Positions 1 through 9,159 of a stretch of 64,000 nt of DNA are shown here, piece after piece. Location of the stretch: assembly GCF_001423495.1 (NCBI RefSeq), contig NZ_LMOG01000004.1:1-64000 (forward strand). Reading direction: 5' to 3'. The translations under genes and the position numbers were made by a program. A model generated the notes under the pieces. The model was not told the DNA's origin. It was given only the letters and a program-made list of their open reading frames with translations, and searched no databases. Position 1 is the first letter of the stretch. Each line of letters starts with the position of its first letter. The stretch comes from Xanthomonas sp. Leaf131. GTDB lineage: Bacteria > Pseudomonadota > Gammaproteobacteria > Xanthomonadales > Xanthomonadaceae.

Positions 1-35
1 GCAGCTGCGGCGAACCGTCCACGAAGCGTTCTTCG

Positions 36-86
36 CTGGTGAAATTAGCGCTGTGGAACCCCTGGTGAAATTAGCGCTGTGGAACC
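36..86. repeat. 26-bp tandem duplication at the 5' edge of the 5S rRNA gene
   Basis: The 25 bases from CTGGTGAAATTAGCG to GGAACC at 36-60 recur exactly at 62-86, a period of 26. The second copy is the true 5' part of 5S rRNA because it continues into the conserved 5S body; the first copy lies in the 23S-5S spacer. A short CGAAG-CGTT-CTTCG hairpin precedes it at 22-35. Confidence 0.9.
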
Positions 87-176
87 ACCCGATCCCATCC
101 CGAACTCGGAAGTGAAACGCAGCTGCGCCGATGGTAGTGTGGCTCAAGCCATGCGAGAGTAGGTCATCGCCAGGGG
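60..176 (+). rRNA. rrf: 5S ribosomal RNA
   Basis: This is the 5S RNA of the large ribosomal subunit, last gene of an rRNA operon whose 16S and 23S genes lie before the window. The conserved core (CCGATCCCATCCCGAACTC, then GAAGTGAAACGC, then GAGAGTAGGTC) is unmistakable. Helix I is visible: CCCCTGGTGA at 59-68 pairs with TCGCCAGGGG at 167-176, which fixes both ends to within a base or two. An intrinsic terminator follows ten bases later. The 5' edge is unusual because its first 25 bases are duplicated immediately upstream. Confidence 0.95.
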
Positions 177-185
177 CTTTACCCG

Positions 186-221
186 AAACCCTCAGTCCAA
201 CAGGACTGGGGGTTTCTTTTT
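186..221 (+). terminator. Intrinsic terminator of the rRNA operon
   Basis: AAACCCTCAGTCC at 186-198 pairs with GGACTGGGGGTTT at 203-215 around an AACA loop, with a T-rich tract at 216-221. It sits ten bases past the 5S 3' end. Confidence 0.9.
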
Positions 222-372
222 GGTCGGAATGCGGCGAGAACGCGACGGAACCTGCGAATCCCTGTTTGCTTCCAGGTGTCTTTGGATGCGCGGGCCAGTA
301 CTGCACGAACATCACTGCAGGCACTCCAGAGAACTGACGTCCAAGCGCAGAGCTGATCAGAAGAAATGTGGC

Positions 373-571
373 TTTACCCAGCTTCGCCACCATGTCCACC
401 GCGTCGGCAACATCGCCGGCCTCGCTTATCGGATATCTGCATGCCTGAGCTGCCCGAAGTTGAAACCACCCATTTACCCAGCTTCGCCACCATGTCCACC
501 GCGTCGGCAACATCGCCGGCCTCGCTTATCGGATATCTGCATGCCTGAGCTGCCCGAAGTTGAAACCACCC
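373..571 (+). repeat. 100-bp tandem duplication containing the 5' end of mutM
   Basis: The 99 bases starting TTTACCCAGCTTCGCC at 373-471 are repeated without a mismatch at 473-571, an exact period of 100. The unit holds about 68 bases of upstream sequence plus the first ten codons of mutM (start ATG at 441 in copy one and 541 in copy two). In copy one the reading frame runs back into the second unit and stops at 548. The rest of 222-372 shows no gene I can support. Confidence 0.95.
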
Positions 572-699
572 TGCGCGGCCTCGCCCCGCATCTGGTCGAC
601 CAACGGATTCATGGTGTCATCCTGCGGCGACCGGACCTGCGTTGGCCCATTCCCAAGCAAATCGAGCAGCTGCTTCCCGGGGCCACCATTACCGAATGA
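541..699 (+). pseudogene. mutM: 5' fragment of formamidopyrimidine-DNA glycosylase mutM
   Basis: The frame starts [14 protein letters not shown], the diagnostic MutM/Fpg N-terminus in which Pro2 is the catalytic nucleophile and Glu3 and Glu6 belong to the active site. It stops after 52 codons, against about 270 in the family. It therefore lacks the DNA-binding helix-two-turn-helix and the C-terminal zinc finger and cannot be a working glycosylase. Homology seems to end near 690, just before the stop. I infer that a complete mutM lies downstream of another rRNA operon and that this fragment came along when the operon was copied. A second, shorter start copy lies 100 bp upstream. Confidence 0.85.
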
Positions 700-741
700 C
701 TTATCGCTTTCACACGAGTCATTAGCGGGGCACAAGCCAAT

Positions 742-768
742 AAAAACCCCGCGTGAGCGGGGTTTTTG
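742..768. terminator. Bidirectional intrinsic terminator
   Basis: AAAAACCCCGC at 742-752 and GCGGGGTTTTT at 757-767 form a GC-rich hairpin with A- and T-tracts on both sides. It can end putA transcription from the minus strand and readthrough from the rRNA/mutM side. Confidence 0.9.
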
Positions 769-812
769 TTTGTCCAATCGAATCCACTATGACGTCTGCA
801 TTGCTGCGGGTA

Positions 813-3800
813 TCAGTCGCCCAGTGTCAGAAGGGAGGCATTGCCGCCTGCGGCTGTCGTGTTGACGGTGACGACCTTCTCGGTGGCGAAGCGCAGCAGG
901 TAATGCGGGCCGCCTGCTTTAGGGCCGGTGCCCGAGAGGCCCTGGCCGCCGAAGGGCTGTACGCCGACGACCGCACCGATCTGATTGCGGTTGACGTAGA
1001 CATTGCCGACCGCAACGCGTGTGGTGATACGGTCGATAGTCTCGTCGATGCGCGAGTGCACGCCCAGAGTGAGGCCGTAACCGGTGGCGTTGATCTGATC
1101 GATGACGGCGTCGAGTTGGTCGGCTTTCCAGCGAATGACATGCAGGACGGGTCCGAAAATCTCGCGCTGCAGTTGCGCGAGCGACGCCAGTTCATACGCG
1201 CGTGGGGCGAAGAAGTTGCCGTTGGCAGTTGCTGGATCGAGTGTGGTGCTGCCGATCAGGCGCGCTTCGCGATCCATGCGTGCTGCGTGGTCGTCGAGGA
1301 TCTTGAGAGCATCTGCGTCGATGACTGGGCCAACGTCGGTCGACAAGAGTGCGGGATCACCGATCTTCAGCTCGCCCATGGCACCGGCGAGCATGGTCAT
1401 GACCTTGTCGGCGATGTCGTCTTGTACAAACAGGACGCGGGCGGCCGAGCAACGCTGGCCGGCGGACATGAAGGCGCTGGAGATCGCATCCTTGACGACG
1501 GCCTCGGGCAGTGAGGAAGAGTCTGCGATGAAGGCGTTTTGACCACCGGTTTCGGCAATCAGTACGCCGATCGCGGCGTCGCGCGCAGCCAGGGTGCGGT
1601 TGATGACGCGTGCGGTCTCCGTGGAGCCGGTAAAAGCGACACCCGCCACACGCGGGTCGTTGGTCAACGCGGCGCCGACGGTGGCACCGTCGCCTGGCAG
1701 GAACTGCACGACCGCCTCGGGGATGCCCGCTTCGTGCAATAACTTCACTGCGGCGTAGCCGATCAGGTTGGTCTGCTCTGCCGGCTTGGCGATGACGCTG
1801 TTGCCGGCCGCCAATGCGGCAGCGACCTGCCCGAGAAAGATGGCGAGCGGGAAGTTCCAGGGGCTGATGCAGACGAACACGCCGCGCCCGTGCAGCTGCA
1901 GCTCGTTGGATTCGCCGGTCGGCCCGGGCAGGCGCTCGGGCGCACCGAACTGGGCGCGTGCCTGTCCAGCGTAATAGCGCAGGAAATCCACCGCCTCGCG
2001 CACTTCGGCCACTGCGTCCGGCAAGGTCTTGCCGGCCTCCTTGACGCAAATCGCCATGAACTCGGGCATGCGCGCTTCGAGCAGGTCGGCGGCGTGCTCC
2101 AGGATGGTGGCGCGGCTGGCGGCCGGCGTGCGGTTCCAGGCCGGCTGCGCTGCGGCAGCGGACGCCAGCGCCTTCTGCACGGTTGCCGGATCGGCTGGCT
2201 GCCAATGACCAACCGTTTCGCGTCGGTCTGCCGGGTTCAGCACCGCTTCGCTGGGCGTGCTGATCACCGCGCCGGGCACCAATGGTGTGGCCTTCCACGG
2301 TTTGATGGCGGCATTGAGTTGCTCGGCCAGCTGCCGCAGATCGTTGTCGTTGGCGAGATTGGCGCCCATGGAGTTTTTCCTGTGTTGGTTCTGGCTGCGC
2401 AACAAATCGGTCGGCAGCGCAATCTTGGGATGCGGGATGGAGCTAAACGACGACACCGCTTCGACCGGATCGCGGATCAGGTCTTCGATGGCGACATCCT
2501 CATCGGTAATACGATTGACGAAGCTGGAATTGGCGCCGTTTTCGAGCAGGCGACGCACCAGATACGGCAGCAGATCTTCGTGCGAGCCAACCGGTGCGTA
2601 GACGCGGCAAGGCAGTCCCAGGCGATCTGCCGGAATCACTTCGGCATACAGGTCATCGCCCATGCCGTGCAGTTTCTGGTGTTCGTAATTTTTGCTCGTC
2701 GCGATTGCGCGCACCGCCGCGATGGTCTGCGCGTTGTGGGTGGCGAACATCGGATACAACGCATCGCTGTGCGCAAACATGCGACGTGCGCAGGCCAGAT
2801 ACGACACGTCGGTATTCTGCTTGCGCGTAAAGACCGGATAGCCGGGGTGACCTTCGATCTGTGCACGCTTGATCTCCGCGTCCCAGTACGCGCCTTTGAC
2901 CAGACGCACCGGAATGCGACGACCGACGCGTCGCGCCAGATCTGCCAGAAAATCGATCGTGTAGGGCGTGCGCTTTTGATACGCCTGCACCGCCAAACCA
3001 TAGCCTTCCCATCCATCCAATGATGGGTCGGAAAACGTGGCCTCGATGATATCCAGCGACAGTTCCAGACGGTCGGCTTCTTCGGCATCGACGGTGTAGC
3101 CGATGCCGTAGGACTTGGCCAGTTGCGCAAGCTCCAGTACGCCCGGTACGAGCTCAGCCATCACGCGTGCGCGCTTGGCGTGCTCGTAGCGCGGATACAG
3201 TGCCGATAGCTTGATCGAGATACTGGGCGCTGCAAACACATCGGTGCCGACGAAACTGCCGCTGCGGCCGATCGCGTGGATGGCATCGCGATACGCCTGC
3301 AGATAGCGCTGCGCATCCTTCATGGTCAATGCGCCTTCGCCGAGCATGTCGAACGAATAGCGATAATCGGCGTTGTCGCCCTTGCGCGAGCGCGACAGCG
3401 CTTCACCGATGGTGCGGCCCATGACGAACTGGTGGCCCATGATCTTCATCGCCTGACGCACGGCCAGACGAATCACCGGCTCGCCGACGCGTCCGATCAA
3501 GCGCTTGAACGCGCCCGGCACGTCGGCGCGGGTGAGGTCGTTGAGTTGCACCAGCTTGCCGGTGAGCATCAGGCCCCAGGTCGATGCGTTGACCAGGACC
3601 GAGTCGCTGCCGCCGACGTGTTTTTTCCAGTCCGCATCGCCGAGCTTGTCGCGGATGAGCTTGTCTGCGGTGTCCTGGTCGGGAATGCGCAACAGCGCTT
3701 CGGCCACGCACATCAGCAGTACGCCTTCTTCGCTGCCGAGGTCGTACTGGCGCATGAAGGCTTCGATCGCGCCTTGATCCTGTGCGCGTGCACGGACGCG

Positions 3801-4013
3801 GGTGACCAAGTCGGCGGCGACCGCCTGCACCTTGGCCTGTTCGGCGGCAGGCAGGCGTGCCTGGTCGAGCAATTCGCGCACGTGCTCGGTTTCGTCCTTG
3901 AGCCAGGCGGCGGTGATGGCGGCACGCAATGCACCGGGCGCGGCGGGCAGTTCGGGTGCCAGCAGCGGGCGCGCAATCGAGGTGGAGGCAAGCGGGTCGA
4001 GCTGAGCGTTCAT
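813..4013 (-). CDS. putA: Bifunctional proline dehydrogenase / L-glutamate-gamma-semialdehyde dehydrogenase PutA
   Basis: PutA oxidises proline to glutamate in two steps on one polypeptide: an FAD proline dehydrogenase that feeds the quinone pool, then an NAD-dependent aldehyde dehydrogenase. The 1066-residue product has an N-terminal helical arm, a PRODH barrel at about 215-505 (with the RLVKGAYWD motif near 370) and an ALDH domain at about 570-1045. In the ALDH part the general base is in ETGG (Glu821) and the nucleophile in GQRCS (Cys855). It starts directly with the helical arm and has no ribbon-helix-helix DNA-binding domain, so it should not autorepress as the E. coli protein does. It is alone on its strand, divergent from the oxidase locus, and ends in the terminator at 742-768. 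Confidence 0.95.
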   Translation of the reverse strand: MNAQLDPLASTSIARPLLAPELPAAPGALRAAITAAWLKDETEHVRELLDQARLPAAEQAKVQAVAADLVTRVRARAQDQGAIEAFMRQYDLGSEEGVLLMCVAEALLRIPDQDTADKLIRDKLGDADWKKHVGGSDSVLVNASTWGLMLTGKLVQLNDLTRADVPGAFKRLIGRVGEPVIRLAVRQAMKIMGHQFVMGRTIGEALSRSRKGDNADYRYSFDMLGEGALTMKDAQRYLQAYRDAIHAIGRSGSFVGTDVFAAPSISIKLSALYPRYEHAKRARVMAELVPGVLELAQLAKSYGIGYTVDAEEADRLELSLDIIEATFSDPSLDGWEGYGLAVQAYQKRTPYTIDFLADLARRVGRRIPVRLVKGAYWDAEIKRAQIEGHPGYPVFTRKQNTDVSYLACARRMFAHSDALYPMFATHNAQTIAAVRAIATSKNYEHQKLHGMGDDLYAEVIPADRLGLPCRVYAPVGSHEDLLPYLVRRLLENGANSSFVNRITDEDVAIEDLIRDPVEAVSSFSSIPHPKIALPTDLLRSQNQHRKNSMGANLANDNDLRQLAEQLNAAIKPWKATPLVPGAVISTPSEAVLNPADRRETVGHWQPADPATVQKALASAAAAQPAWNRTPAASRATILEHAADLLEARMPEFMAICVKEAGKTLPDAVAEVREAVDFLRYYAGQARAQFGAPERLPGPTGESNELQLHGRGVFVCISPWNFPLAIFLGQVAAALAAGNSVIAKPAEQTNLIGYAAVKLLHEAGIPEAVVQFLPGDGATVGAALTNDPRVAGVAFTGSTETARVINRTLAARDAAIGVLIAETGGQNAFIADSSSLPEAVVKDAISSAFMSAGQRCSAARVLFVQDDIADKVMTMLAGAMGELKIGDPALLSTDVGPVIDADALKILDDHAARMDREARLIGSTTLDPATANGNFFAPRAYELASLAQLQREIFGPVLHVIRWKADQLDAVIDQINATGYGLTLGVHSRIDETIDRITTRVAVGNVYVNRNQIGAVVGVQPFGGQGLSGTGPKAGGPHYLLRFATEKVVTVNTTAAGGNASLLTLGD

Positions 4014-4302
4014 GCGAGAGATGCCTGGGAATCCGTGCTCATTCTAGAGAGCCAACGTACCTGCGCACTTGTGTGGATGCGGCAACTTTTCCGCCGTTTT
4101 GTGCACGCGTCCATCGCATGCTCAAGCGGACTGGATCGTGACCGGCTGCCGCTGCCTGTTGCCGGTCCGGCAGCGGGAAGTGGTTGATTTAGGCGTGTTT
4201 TTAGCTGCACTGCAGCAATTGAATGATTGCCGGAAACGCTTGCCGCATGCGTTCGCGCGGGTCTACCATCGGGCTATTCCCGCAGTACGCTGCGTGTTGC
4301 CA

Positions 4303-4779
4303 ATGATCAAAGTGCTGCCGTTGATGTCCGAAGGGGTCGGGACGCAGGTGCGGTTGCGGCCTCCGCGGGCACTGTCGGCCAGGCAATTCGTGCAGTTGTT
4401 CGCAGTGTTGGCGGGAACGATGTGGTTATTTGCAGGCCTGGGGTGGTGGACCGGCAATGCGTTCGCGCCGGTGTTCGCCCTGTTGCACAGTGGTGTGGTG
4501 GCGCTGGCGCTACGGCAGTTGTGGCGAAGTGGCGAGCGCGAAGAAGCGATCCGGGTGGAGGAGACCGTTGTCGAGGTGTTTCCGTCCGGGCATGCGCCAC
4601 CAGCGTTTCAGGCACATCCGCACTGGGTGCGGTTATGCATGGAACGCGACGACAGGGTGTTGCTGATAAGCAGCGGCAGGCAGATCGAGATCGGAAGTTT
4701 TCTCGGGCCGGCCGAACGTGTGGAACTGGCAACTACGCTGAAACGCTTGCTCGCGGCCGCCAATGGCCGTCACCGATGA
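4303..4779 (+). CDS. DUF2244-type membrane protein at the head of the oxidase locus
   Basis: The product is 158 residues from the ATG at 4303; an ATG at 4324 is an equally possible start. Two adjacent hydrophobic segments at about 30-52 and 55-72 (FAVLAGTMWLF, then FALLHSGVVALAL) are followed by a charged C-terminal domain with IEIGSFLGPAER. That layout, and the place just upstream of coxB, fit the DUF2244 family often linked to cytochrome oxidase operons. Its biochemical role is unknown. The stop is 16 bases before coxB, so co-transcription is likely. The 289 bp upstream, shared with divergent putA, must carry both promoters, but I could not pick convincing boxes. Confidence 0.7.
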   Translation: MIKVLPLMSEGVGTQVRLRPPRALSARQFVQLFAVLAGTMWLFAGLGWWTGNAFAPVFALLHSGVVALALRQLWRSGEREEAIRVEETVVEVFPSGHAPPAFQAHPHWVRLCMERDDRVLLISSGRQIEIGSFLGPAERVELATTLKRLLAAANGRHR

Positions 4780-4795
4780 CGTAAGGGTCTAGGCA

Positions 4796-5758
4796 ATGAC
4801 GCAACGCAGCAGCTGGAAGGCAACGTATTCGAAGATGGCTTTGGCGATGGTGGCGCTGTTGAGCGCACCGGTCGTCTGGGCGCAATCGGCCGACCCGAAG
4901 GAATGGCAGCTCAACATGGGCCGCGGAGTCACGCAGACCGCGCGCATGGCCTACGAGGCGCATATGGTGGCGCTGTGGGTATGCGTGGTGATCGGCGCGC
5001 TGGTGTTCGGTGCGATGGGCTATGCGATGTTCAAGTTCCGCAAGTCCAAGGGTGCGGTGGCTGCGCAATTCAGCCACAACACCACGGCAGAGGTGTTGTG
5101 GACAGTCATTCCCGTGCTGGTACTGATCGCGATGGCCTGGCCGGCGACGGCCAAGCTGATTGCGATGTACGACACCCGCGAGTCGGAGATGACCGTCAAG
5201 GTGACCGGCTACCAGTGGATGTGGAAATACGAATATCTGGGCCAGGGCGTGGAATTCACCAGCCGGCTGGCGCGCGAATCCGATCGCATTCGTCAGAGTG
5301 GCGAGCGCCCGACCGCCGCATCGCAACCGCATTATCTCTTGGATGTGGACAACCGCCTGGTGCTGCCGGTCGGCACCAAGATCCGTTTCGTGATCACCGC
5401 CGATGACGTGATCCATGCGTGGTGGGTGCCGGCCCTGGGCTGGAAGCAGGACGCCATCCCCGGCATCGTCAACGAGGCATGGACCAATATCGAGCAGCCG
5501 GGCGTGTATCGCGGGCAGTGCGCCGAGTTGTGCGGCAAGGATCATGGCTTCATGCCGATCGTGGTGGAGGCGCTGCCTAAAGCCGAGTTCCAGCGTTGGT
5601 TGGCAGCGCGGCGGACTGCGACGGGTACGGCGCCTGGGGCTGCACCTGCAAGCGCTCCGGCACCAGTGCCGGCTTCCGAACCTGCAGCAGCGCCTGCCGG
5701 TGAGGCCGCTCCGGCGGCTGTACCGGCTGCAGCTGCAACACCGACCGCCGCTCTTTAA
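4796..5758 (+). CDS. ctaC: Cytochrome c oxidase subunit II
   Basis: Subunit II takes electrons from cytochrome c through the binuclear CuA centre and passes them to heme a in subunit I. The 320-residue protein has a signal peptide ending near WAQS (about 30), two membrane helices (about 58-80 and 98-122), the aromatic patch in GYQWMWKYEY near 138-147, and a periplasmic cupredoxin domain. The CuA ligands are visible: His207, then Cys242, Glu244, Cys246, His250 and Met253 in the CAELCGKDHGFM stretch. No fused cytochrome c domain follows; instead residues 271-320 are an Ala/Pro-rich tail of unknown use. It is the first structural oxidase gene in the operon. Confidence 0.95.
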   Translation: MTQRSSWKATYSKMALAMVALLSAPVVWAQSADPKEWQLNMGRGVTQTARMAYEAHMVALWVCVVIGALVFGAMGYAMFKFRKSKGAVAAQFSHNTTAEVLWTVIPVLVLIAMAWPATAKLIAMYDTRESEMTVKVTGYQWMWKYEYLGQGVEFTSRLARESDRIRQSGERPTAASQPHYLLDVDNRLVLPVGTKIRFVITADDVIHAWWVPALGWKQDAIPGIVNEAWTNIEQPGVYRGQCAELCGKDHGFMPIVVEALPKAEFQRWLAARRTATGTAPGAAPASAPAPVPASEPAAAPAGEAAPAAVPAAAATPTAAL

Positions 5759-5797
5759 TCGCTCGCAACCGCATCGCTTCACAGAGGTCGTTCCGTC

Positions 5798-7402
5798 ATG
5801 GCGCATACCGCAGTCGATCACCACGGACACCACCAGCCCGGTTTCGTCGAGCGCTGGTTTTTCTCGACCAATCACAAGGACATCGGCACGCTGTATCTGC
5901 TGTTTTCCTTCGTGATGTTCATCATCGGCGCGGCGATGAGCGTGGTGATCCGCGCTGAATTGATGCAGCCCGGGTTGCAGTTCGTCAAACCCGAATTCTT
6001 CAATCAGATGACCACCGTGCATGCACTGGTGATGATCTTCGGCGGCGTGATGCCGGCCTTCGTCGGACTGGCCAACTGGATGATTCCGCTGCAGATCGGC
6101 GCGCCGGACATGGCGCTGCCGCGCATGAACAACTGGTCGTTCTGGTTGCTGCCGGTCGCGTTCACCTTGTTGTTGCTGACGCTATTCCTGCCCGGCGGTG
6201 CGCCGGCCGGTGGCTGGACGCTGTATCCGCCGCTGTCGCTGCAGGGCGGCTACAACGTGGCCTTCAGCGTGTTTGCGATCCATGTCGCCGGCGTCAGTTC
6301 GATCATGGGCGCGATCAACATCATCGCCACCGTGCTGAACATGCGCGCACCCGGTATCGACCTGTTGAAGATGCCGATCTTCTGCTGGGCGTGGTTGATC
6401 ACCGCCTTCCTGCTGATCGCGGTGATGCCGGTGCTGGCCGGTGCGGTGACCATGCTGCTGACCGACAAGTTCTTCGGCACCAGTTTCTTCAACGCGGCCG
6501 GCGGCGGCGACCCGGTGATGTACCAGCACATCTTCTGGTTCTTCGGGCACCCCGAGGTCTACATCATGATCCTGCCGGCGTTCGGCGTGGTCAGCGAGAT
6601 CATCCCTACCTTCAGCCGCAAGCCGCTGTTCGGGTATCAGGCGATGGTCTATGCGATCGCTGCGATCGCGTTCTTGAGCTTTATCGTGTGGGCGCACCAC
6701 ATGTTCACCGTGGGCATGCCGCTGGGTGGCGAAATCTACTTCATGTTCGCCACGATGCTGATCTCCATCCCGACCGGGGTGAAGGTGTTCAACTGGGTCA
6801 GCACGATGTGGAAGGGGTCGCTGACCTTCGAATCGCCGATGCTGTGGGCGGTGGCGTTCGTGATTCTCTTCAGCATCGGTGGATTCTCGGGCCTGATGCT
6901 GGCGATCGTGCCGGCGGACTTCCAGTATCACGACACCTATTTTGTGGTCGCGCATTTCCACTATGTATTGGTCACCGGTGCGGTATTCGCGCTGATTGCA
7001 GCGGTGTATTACTGGTGGCCGAAGTGGACCGGGCGGATGTACAACGAGGGCTGGGCCAAGTTCCATTTCTGGTGGACGATGGTGTTCGTCAATCTGTTGT
7101 TCTTTCCGCAGCATTTTCTCGGCCTGGCCGGCATGCCGCGGCGTATTCCCGATTACAACGTGGTGTTCGCCGACTGGAACCTGATCAGTTCGATCGGTGC
7201 CTTCGGCATGTTCGCCACGCCGTTCCTGATGGCCGGCATTTTGTTTGCTTCGCTGCGCAATGGCGCAAAGGCCGAGGCGCGCGCCTGGGAAGGCGCCAAG
7301 GGACTGGAGTGGACGGTGCCATCGCCCGCACCGGCGCATACCTTCACCGTGCCGCCGGTGATCAAGCCTGGAGATCTTGCGCATGAAGACATCGGTCACT
7401 GA
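5798..7402 (+). CDS. ctaD: Cytochrome c oxidase subunit I
   Basis: This is the catalytic subunit of an aa3-type oxidase, holding heme a, heme a3 and CuB, where oxygen is reduced and protons are pumped. It has 534 residues and twelve predicted membrane helices. The CuB histidine and cross-linked tyrosine are in FFGHPEVYIM, the HH pair in WAHHMF, and heme histidines in VAHFHYV. HPEVY with a nearby Glu marks a type A (mitochondrial-like) enzyme. It starts 39 bases after ctaC, and its last 20 bases overlap a small membrane-protein gene. Confidence 0.97.
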   Translation: MAHTAVDHHGHHQPGFVERWFFSTNHKDIGTLYLLFSFVMFIIGAAMSVVIRAELMQPGLQFVKPEFFNQMTTVHALVMIFGGVMPAFVGLANWMIPLQIGAPDMALPRMNNWSFWLLPVAFTLLLLTLFLPGGAPAGGWTLYPPLSLQGGYNVAFSVFAIHVAGVSSIMGAINIIATVLNMRAPGIDLLKMPIFCWAWLITAFLLIAVMPVLAGAVTMLLTDKFFGTSFFNAAGGGDPVMYQHIFWFFGHPEVYIMILPAFGVVSEIIPTFSRKPLFGYQAMVYAIAAIAFLSFIVWAHHMFTVGMPLGGEIYFMFATMLISIPTGVKVFNWVSTMWKGSLTFESPMLWAVAFVILFSIGGFSGLMLAIVPADFQYHDTYFVVAHFHYVLVTGAVFALIAAVYYWWPKWTGRMYNEGWAKFHFWWTMVFVNLLFFPQHFLGLAGMPRRIPDYNVVFADWNLISSIGAFGMFATPFLMAGILFASLRNGAKAEARAWEGAKGLEWTVPSPAPAHTFTVPPVIKPGDLAHEDIGH

Positions 7403-7556
7403 GTCCGCGCCGCTGCCGGCTGTGGCACGTTTGCTTTCCGCTGCCGAACGGCAGGCGCAACAGCGCCGCGCCGTGCGCCGCACCGCGATCACGGTCGGCA
7501 TCGTCGCGTTGCTGATCTACGCCGGTTTCATCGCTTCGGGAGTCATCGGGCGGTGA
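7383..7556 (+). CDS. Small oxidase-locus membrane protein (57 aa)
   Basis: An ATG at 7383, inside the end of ctaD, opens a 57-codon frame ending in a TGA at 7554-7556 that overlaps the GTG start of ctaG. The product has a charged, arginine-rich N-terminal half ([14 protein letters not shown]) and one membrane helix ([18 protein letters not shown]). Short one-helix proteins in this position between ctaD and ctaG are annotated in many proteobacteria as cytochrome oxidase small assembly proteins. Overlap with both neighbours points to translational coupling. The function is by position only. Confidence 0.75.
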   Translation: MKTSVTESAPLPAVARLLSAAERQAQQRRAVRRTAITVGIVALLIYAGFIASGVIGR

Positions 7557-8149
7557 GTGCCCACGTGCCTGTACCTGCACCGACCGCCGGCCTGTTCAAA
7601 CTGCTGGGCGTGGTGTTGGGCGTGTTCGTACTGACCTTTTCGCTGGTGCCGCTGTACCGCATCGCCTGCGAAAAAGTCTTCGGAATTCGCATGGAGCGCG
7701 CACCTGGCAGCACGCATGCGAGTGCGGGTGCGATCGCTGCAGGCGGCAAACGCACGGTGCGGGTGGAGTTCGATGCCGGGGTCAATTCCAAACTGCCGTG
7801 GACCTTTCATCCCGAGCAGATGACGATGGATGTGGTGCCGGGCGAACTCAACGAAGCCTTGTATTTCGCGCGCAACGACAGCGTGCGTGCGGTGGTCGGC
7901 AGTGCGGTGCCATCGGTCGCGCCGGCACGTGCGTCGGGGTATTTCAACAAGACCGAGTGTTTCTGTTTTACCGCGCAGACCTTGCAGGCCGGCGAAACGC
8001 GCGACATGCCGCTGCGTTTTATCGTCGACCCTGCGTTGCCGCCGGAAGTCACCACCATCACCTTGTCCTATACGTTTTATCGCAACGACACCCTGACCTC
8101 GGAGTTGCAAGGCGGCGGCGCATCCAGCGCACCGCGTGCGGCGCCGTAA
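7553..8149 (+). CDS. ctaG: Cytochrome c oxidase assembly protein CtaG (Cox11 family)
   Basis: CtaG delivers copper to the CuB site of subunit I. The 198-residue protein has one N-terminal membrane anchor (about 15-35, ending [10 protein letters not shown]) and a periplasmic immunoglobulin-like domain with the copper-binding CFCF motif at 136-139. The GTG start overlaps the stop of the preceding small gene by four bases, which is why it was preferred. It lies between subunits I and III, as usual. Confidence 0.95.
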   Translation: MSAHVPVPAPTAGLFKLLGVVLGVFVLTFSLVPLYRIACEKVFGIRMERAPGSTHASAGAIAAGGKRTVRVEFDAGVNSKLPWTFHPEQMTMDVVPGELNEALYFARNDSVRAVVGSAVPSVAPARASGYFNKTECFCFTAQTLQAGETRDMPLRFIVDPALPPEVTTITLSYTFYRNDTLTSELQGGGASSAPRAAP

Positions 8150-8188
8150 TCCTTTCTCCACACGCAGCACCGACACGGAAGCAACGCC

Positions 8189-9064
8189 ATGGCCGACCAT
8201 AGTCCCAACGCCGATGCGTATTTCGTCCCGAGCCATAGCAAGTGGCCGTTTGTCGGGTCGATTGCGATGTTCGTGATGATGATCGGCGTGGCCAGCTGGC
8301 TCAACGACGCAGGGTGGGGACGCTGGACGTTCTTCGTGGGCATGGCAATGTTGCTGGCGACCTTGTTCATGTGGTTTGGCGATGTCATCCGCGAATCCAA
8401 CGCCGGGCACTACAACCGCCAGGTGGACGGCTCGTTCCGCATGGGGATGGTGTGGTTCATCTTCTCCGAAGTGATGTTCTTCTGTGCCTTCTTCGGTGCG
8501 CTGTTCTATACGCGTGTGCTGACGCTGCCCTGGTTGGGTGGCGAAGGCGATGGTGTGATGACCAACGAGCTGCTGTGGAATGGATATTCCGCCGCGTGGC
8601 CGACCAACGGCCCGGGCACGATCGGTGGGCAATTTCAGACCATCCCGGCGTGGGGCCTGCCGCTGATCAACACACTGATCCTGCTCAGCTCCGGCGTGAC
8701 GCTGACCATCGCCCATCACGCGCTCAAGGGTGGGCGGCGTGGGTCGTTGTTGCTGTGGCTGGGTCTGACCGTGCTACTGGGGTGTGTGTTCCTGTTCCTG
8801 CAGGCCGAGGAATACATCCACGCCTACACCGAGCTCAATCTGACCCTGGGTTCGGGAATCTACGGTTCGACGTTCTTCATGCTCACCGGCTTCCACGGCA
8901 TGCACGTGTTGCTGGGCACGATCATGTTGGCGGTGATGTGGCTGCGCGTGGCACGCGGGCACTTCACCCGCGACAACCATTTCGCCTTCGAAGCGGCAGC
9001 GTGGTACTGGCACTTCGTCGACGTGGTGTGGCTGGCGCTGTTCCTGTTCGTGTATGTACTTTGA
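8189..9064 (+). CDS. ctaE: Cytochrome c oxidase subunit III
   Basis: Subunit III stabilises the catalytic core and its proton uptake. The 291-residue product has seven predicted helices; family features include WFIFSEVMFFCAFF, GFHGMHV and, near the end, WYWHFVDVVWL. It starts 39 bases after ctaG, preceded by a GGAAG-type ribosome binding site. Its stop codon lies inside the first unit of a GGGAATC heptamer array. Confidence 0.96.
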   Translation: MADHSPNADAYFVPSHSKWPFVGSIAMFVMMIGVASWLNDAGWGRWTFFVGMAMLLATLFMWFGDVIRESNAGHYNRQVDGSFRMGMVWFIFSEVMFFCAFFGALFYTRVLTLPWLGGEGDGVMTNELLWNGYSAAWPTNGPGTIGGQFQTIPAWGLPLINTLILLSSGVTLTIAHHALKGGRRGSLLLWLGLTVLLGCVFLFLQAEEYIHAYTELNLTLGSGIYGSTFFMLTGFHGMHVLLGTIMLAVMWLRVARGHFTRDNHFAFEAAAWYWHFVDVVWLALFLFVYVL

Positions 9065-9152
9065 GAATCGGGAATCGGGAATCGGGAATCGGGAATCGCC
9101 AGAGCGAGCCTGCTTTGCTTTTACGATTGCCTACTCCCCATTCCCCATTCCC
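9063..9152. repeat. GGGAATC heptamer array with inverted partner
   Basis: One GAGAATC and four GGGAATC units occupy 9063-9097 back to back, beginning in the ctaE stop codon. At 9136-9152 the opposite strand carries related units (CCCCATTCCCCATTCCC), so the transcript can fold into an imperfect hairpin. It lies between converging genes and may act in 3' end formation; that role is inferred. Confidence 0.85.
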
Positions 9153-9159
9153 GGCCGCG

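Noticed and set aside
441-548. First mutM start copy as a small gene
   Set aside because: After ten MutM codons it reads into the second repeat unit out of any meaningful frame; it is a by-product of the duplication.
4733-6022. A 429-codon minus-strand frame across ctaC and ctaD
   Set aside because: Shadow of two well-supported oxidase genes.
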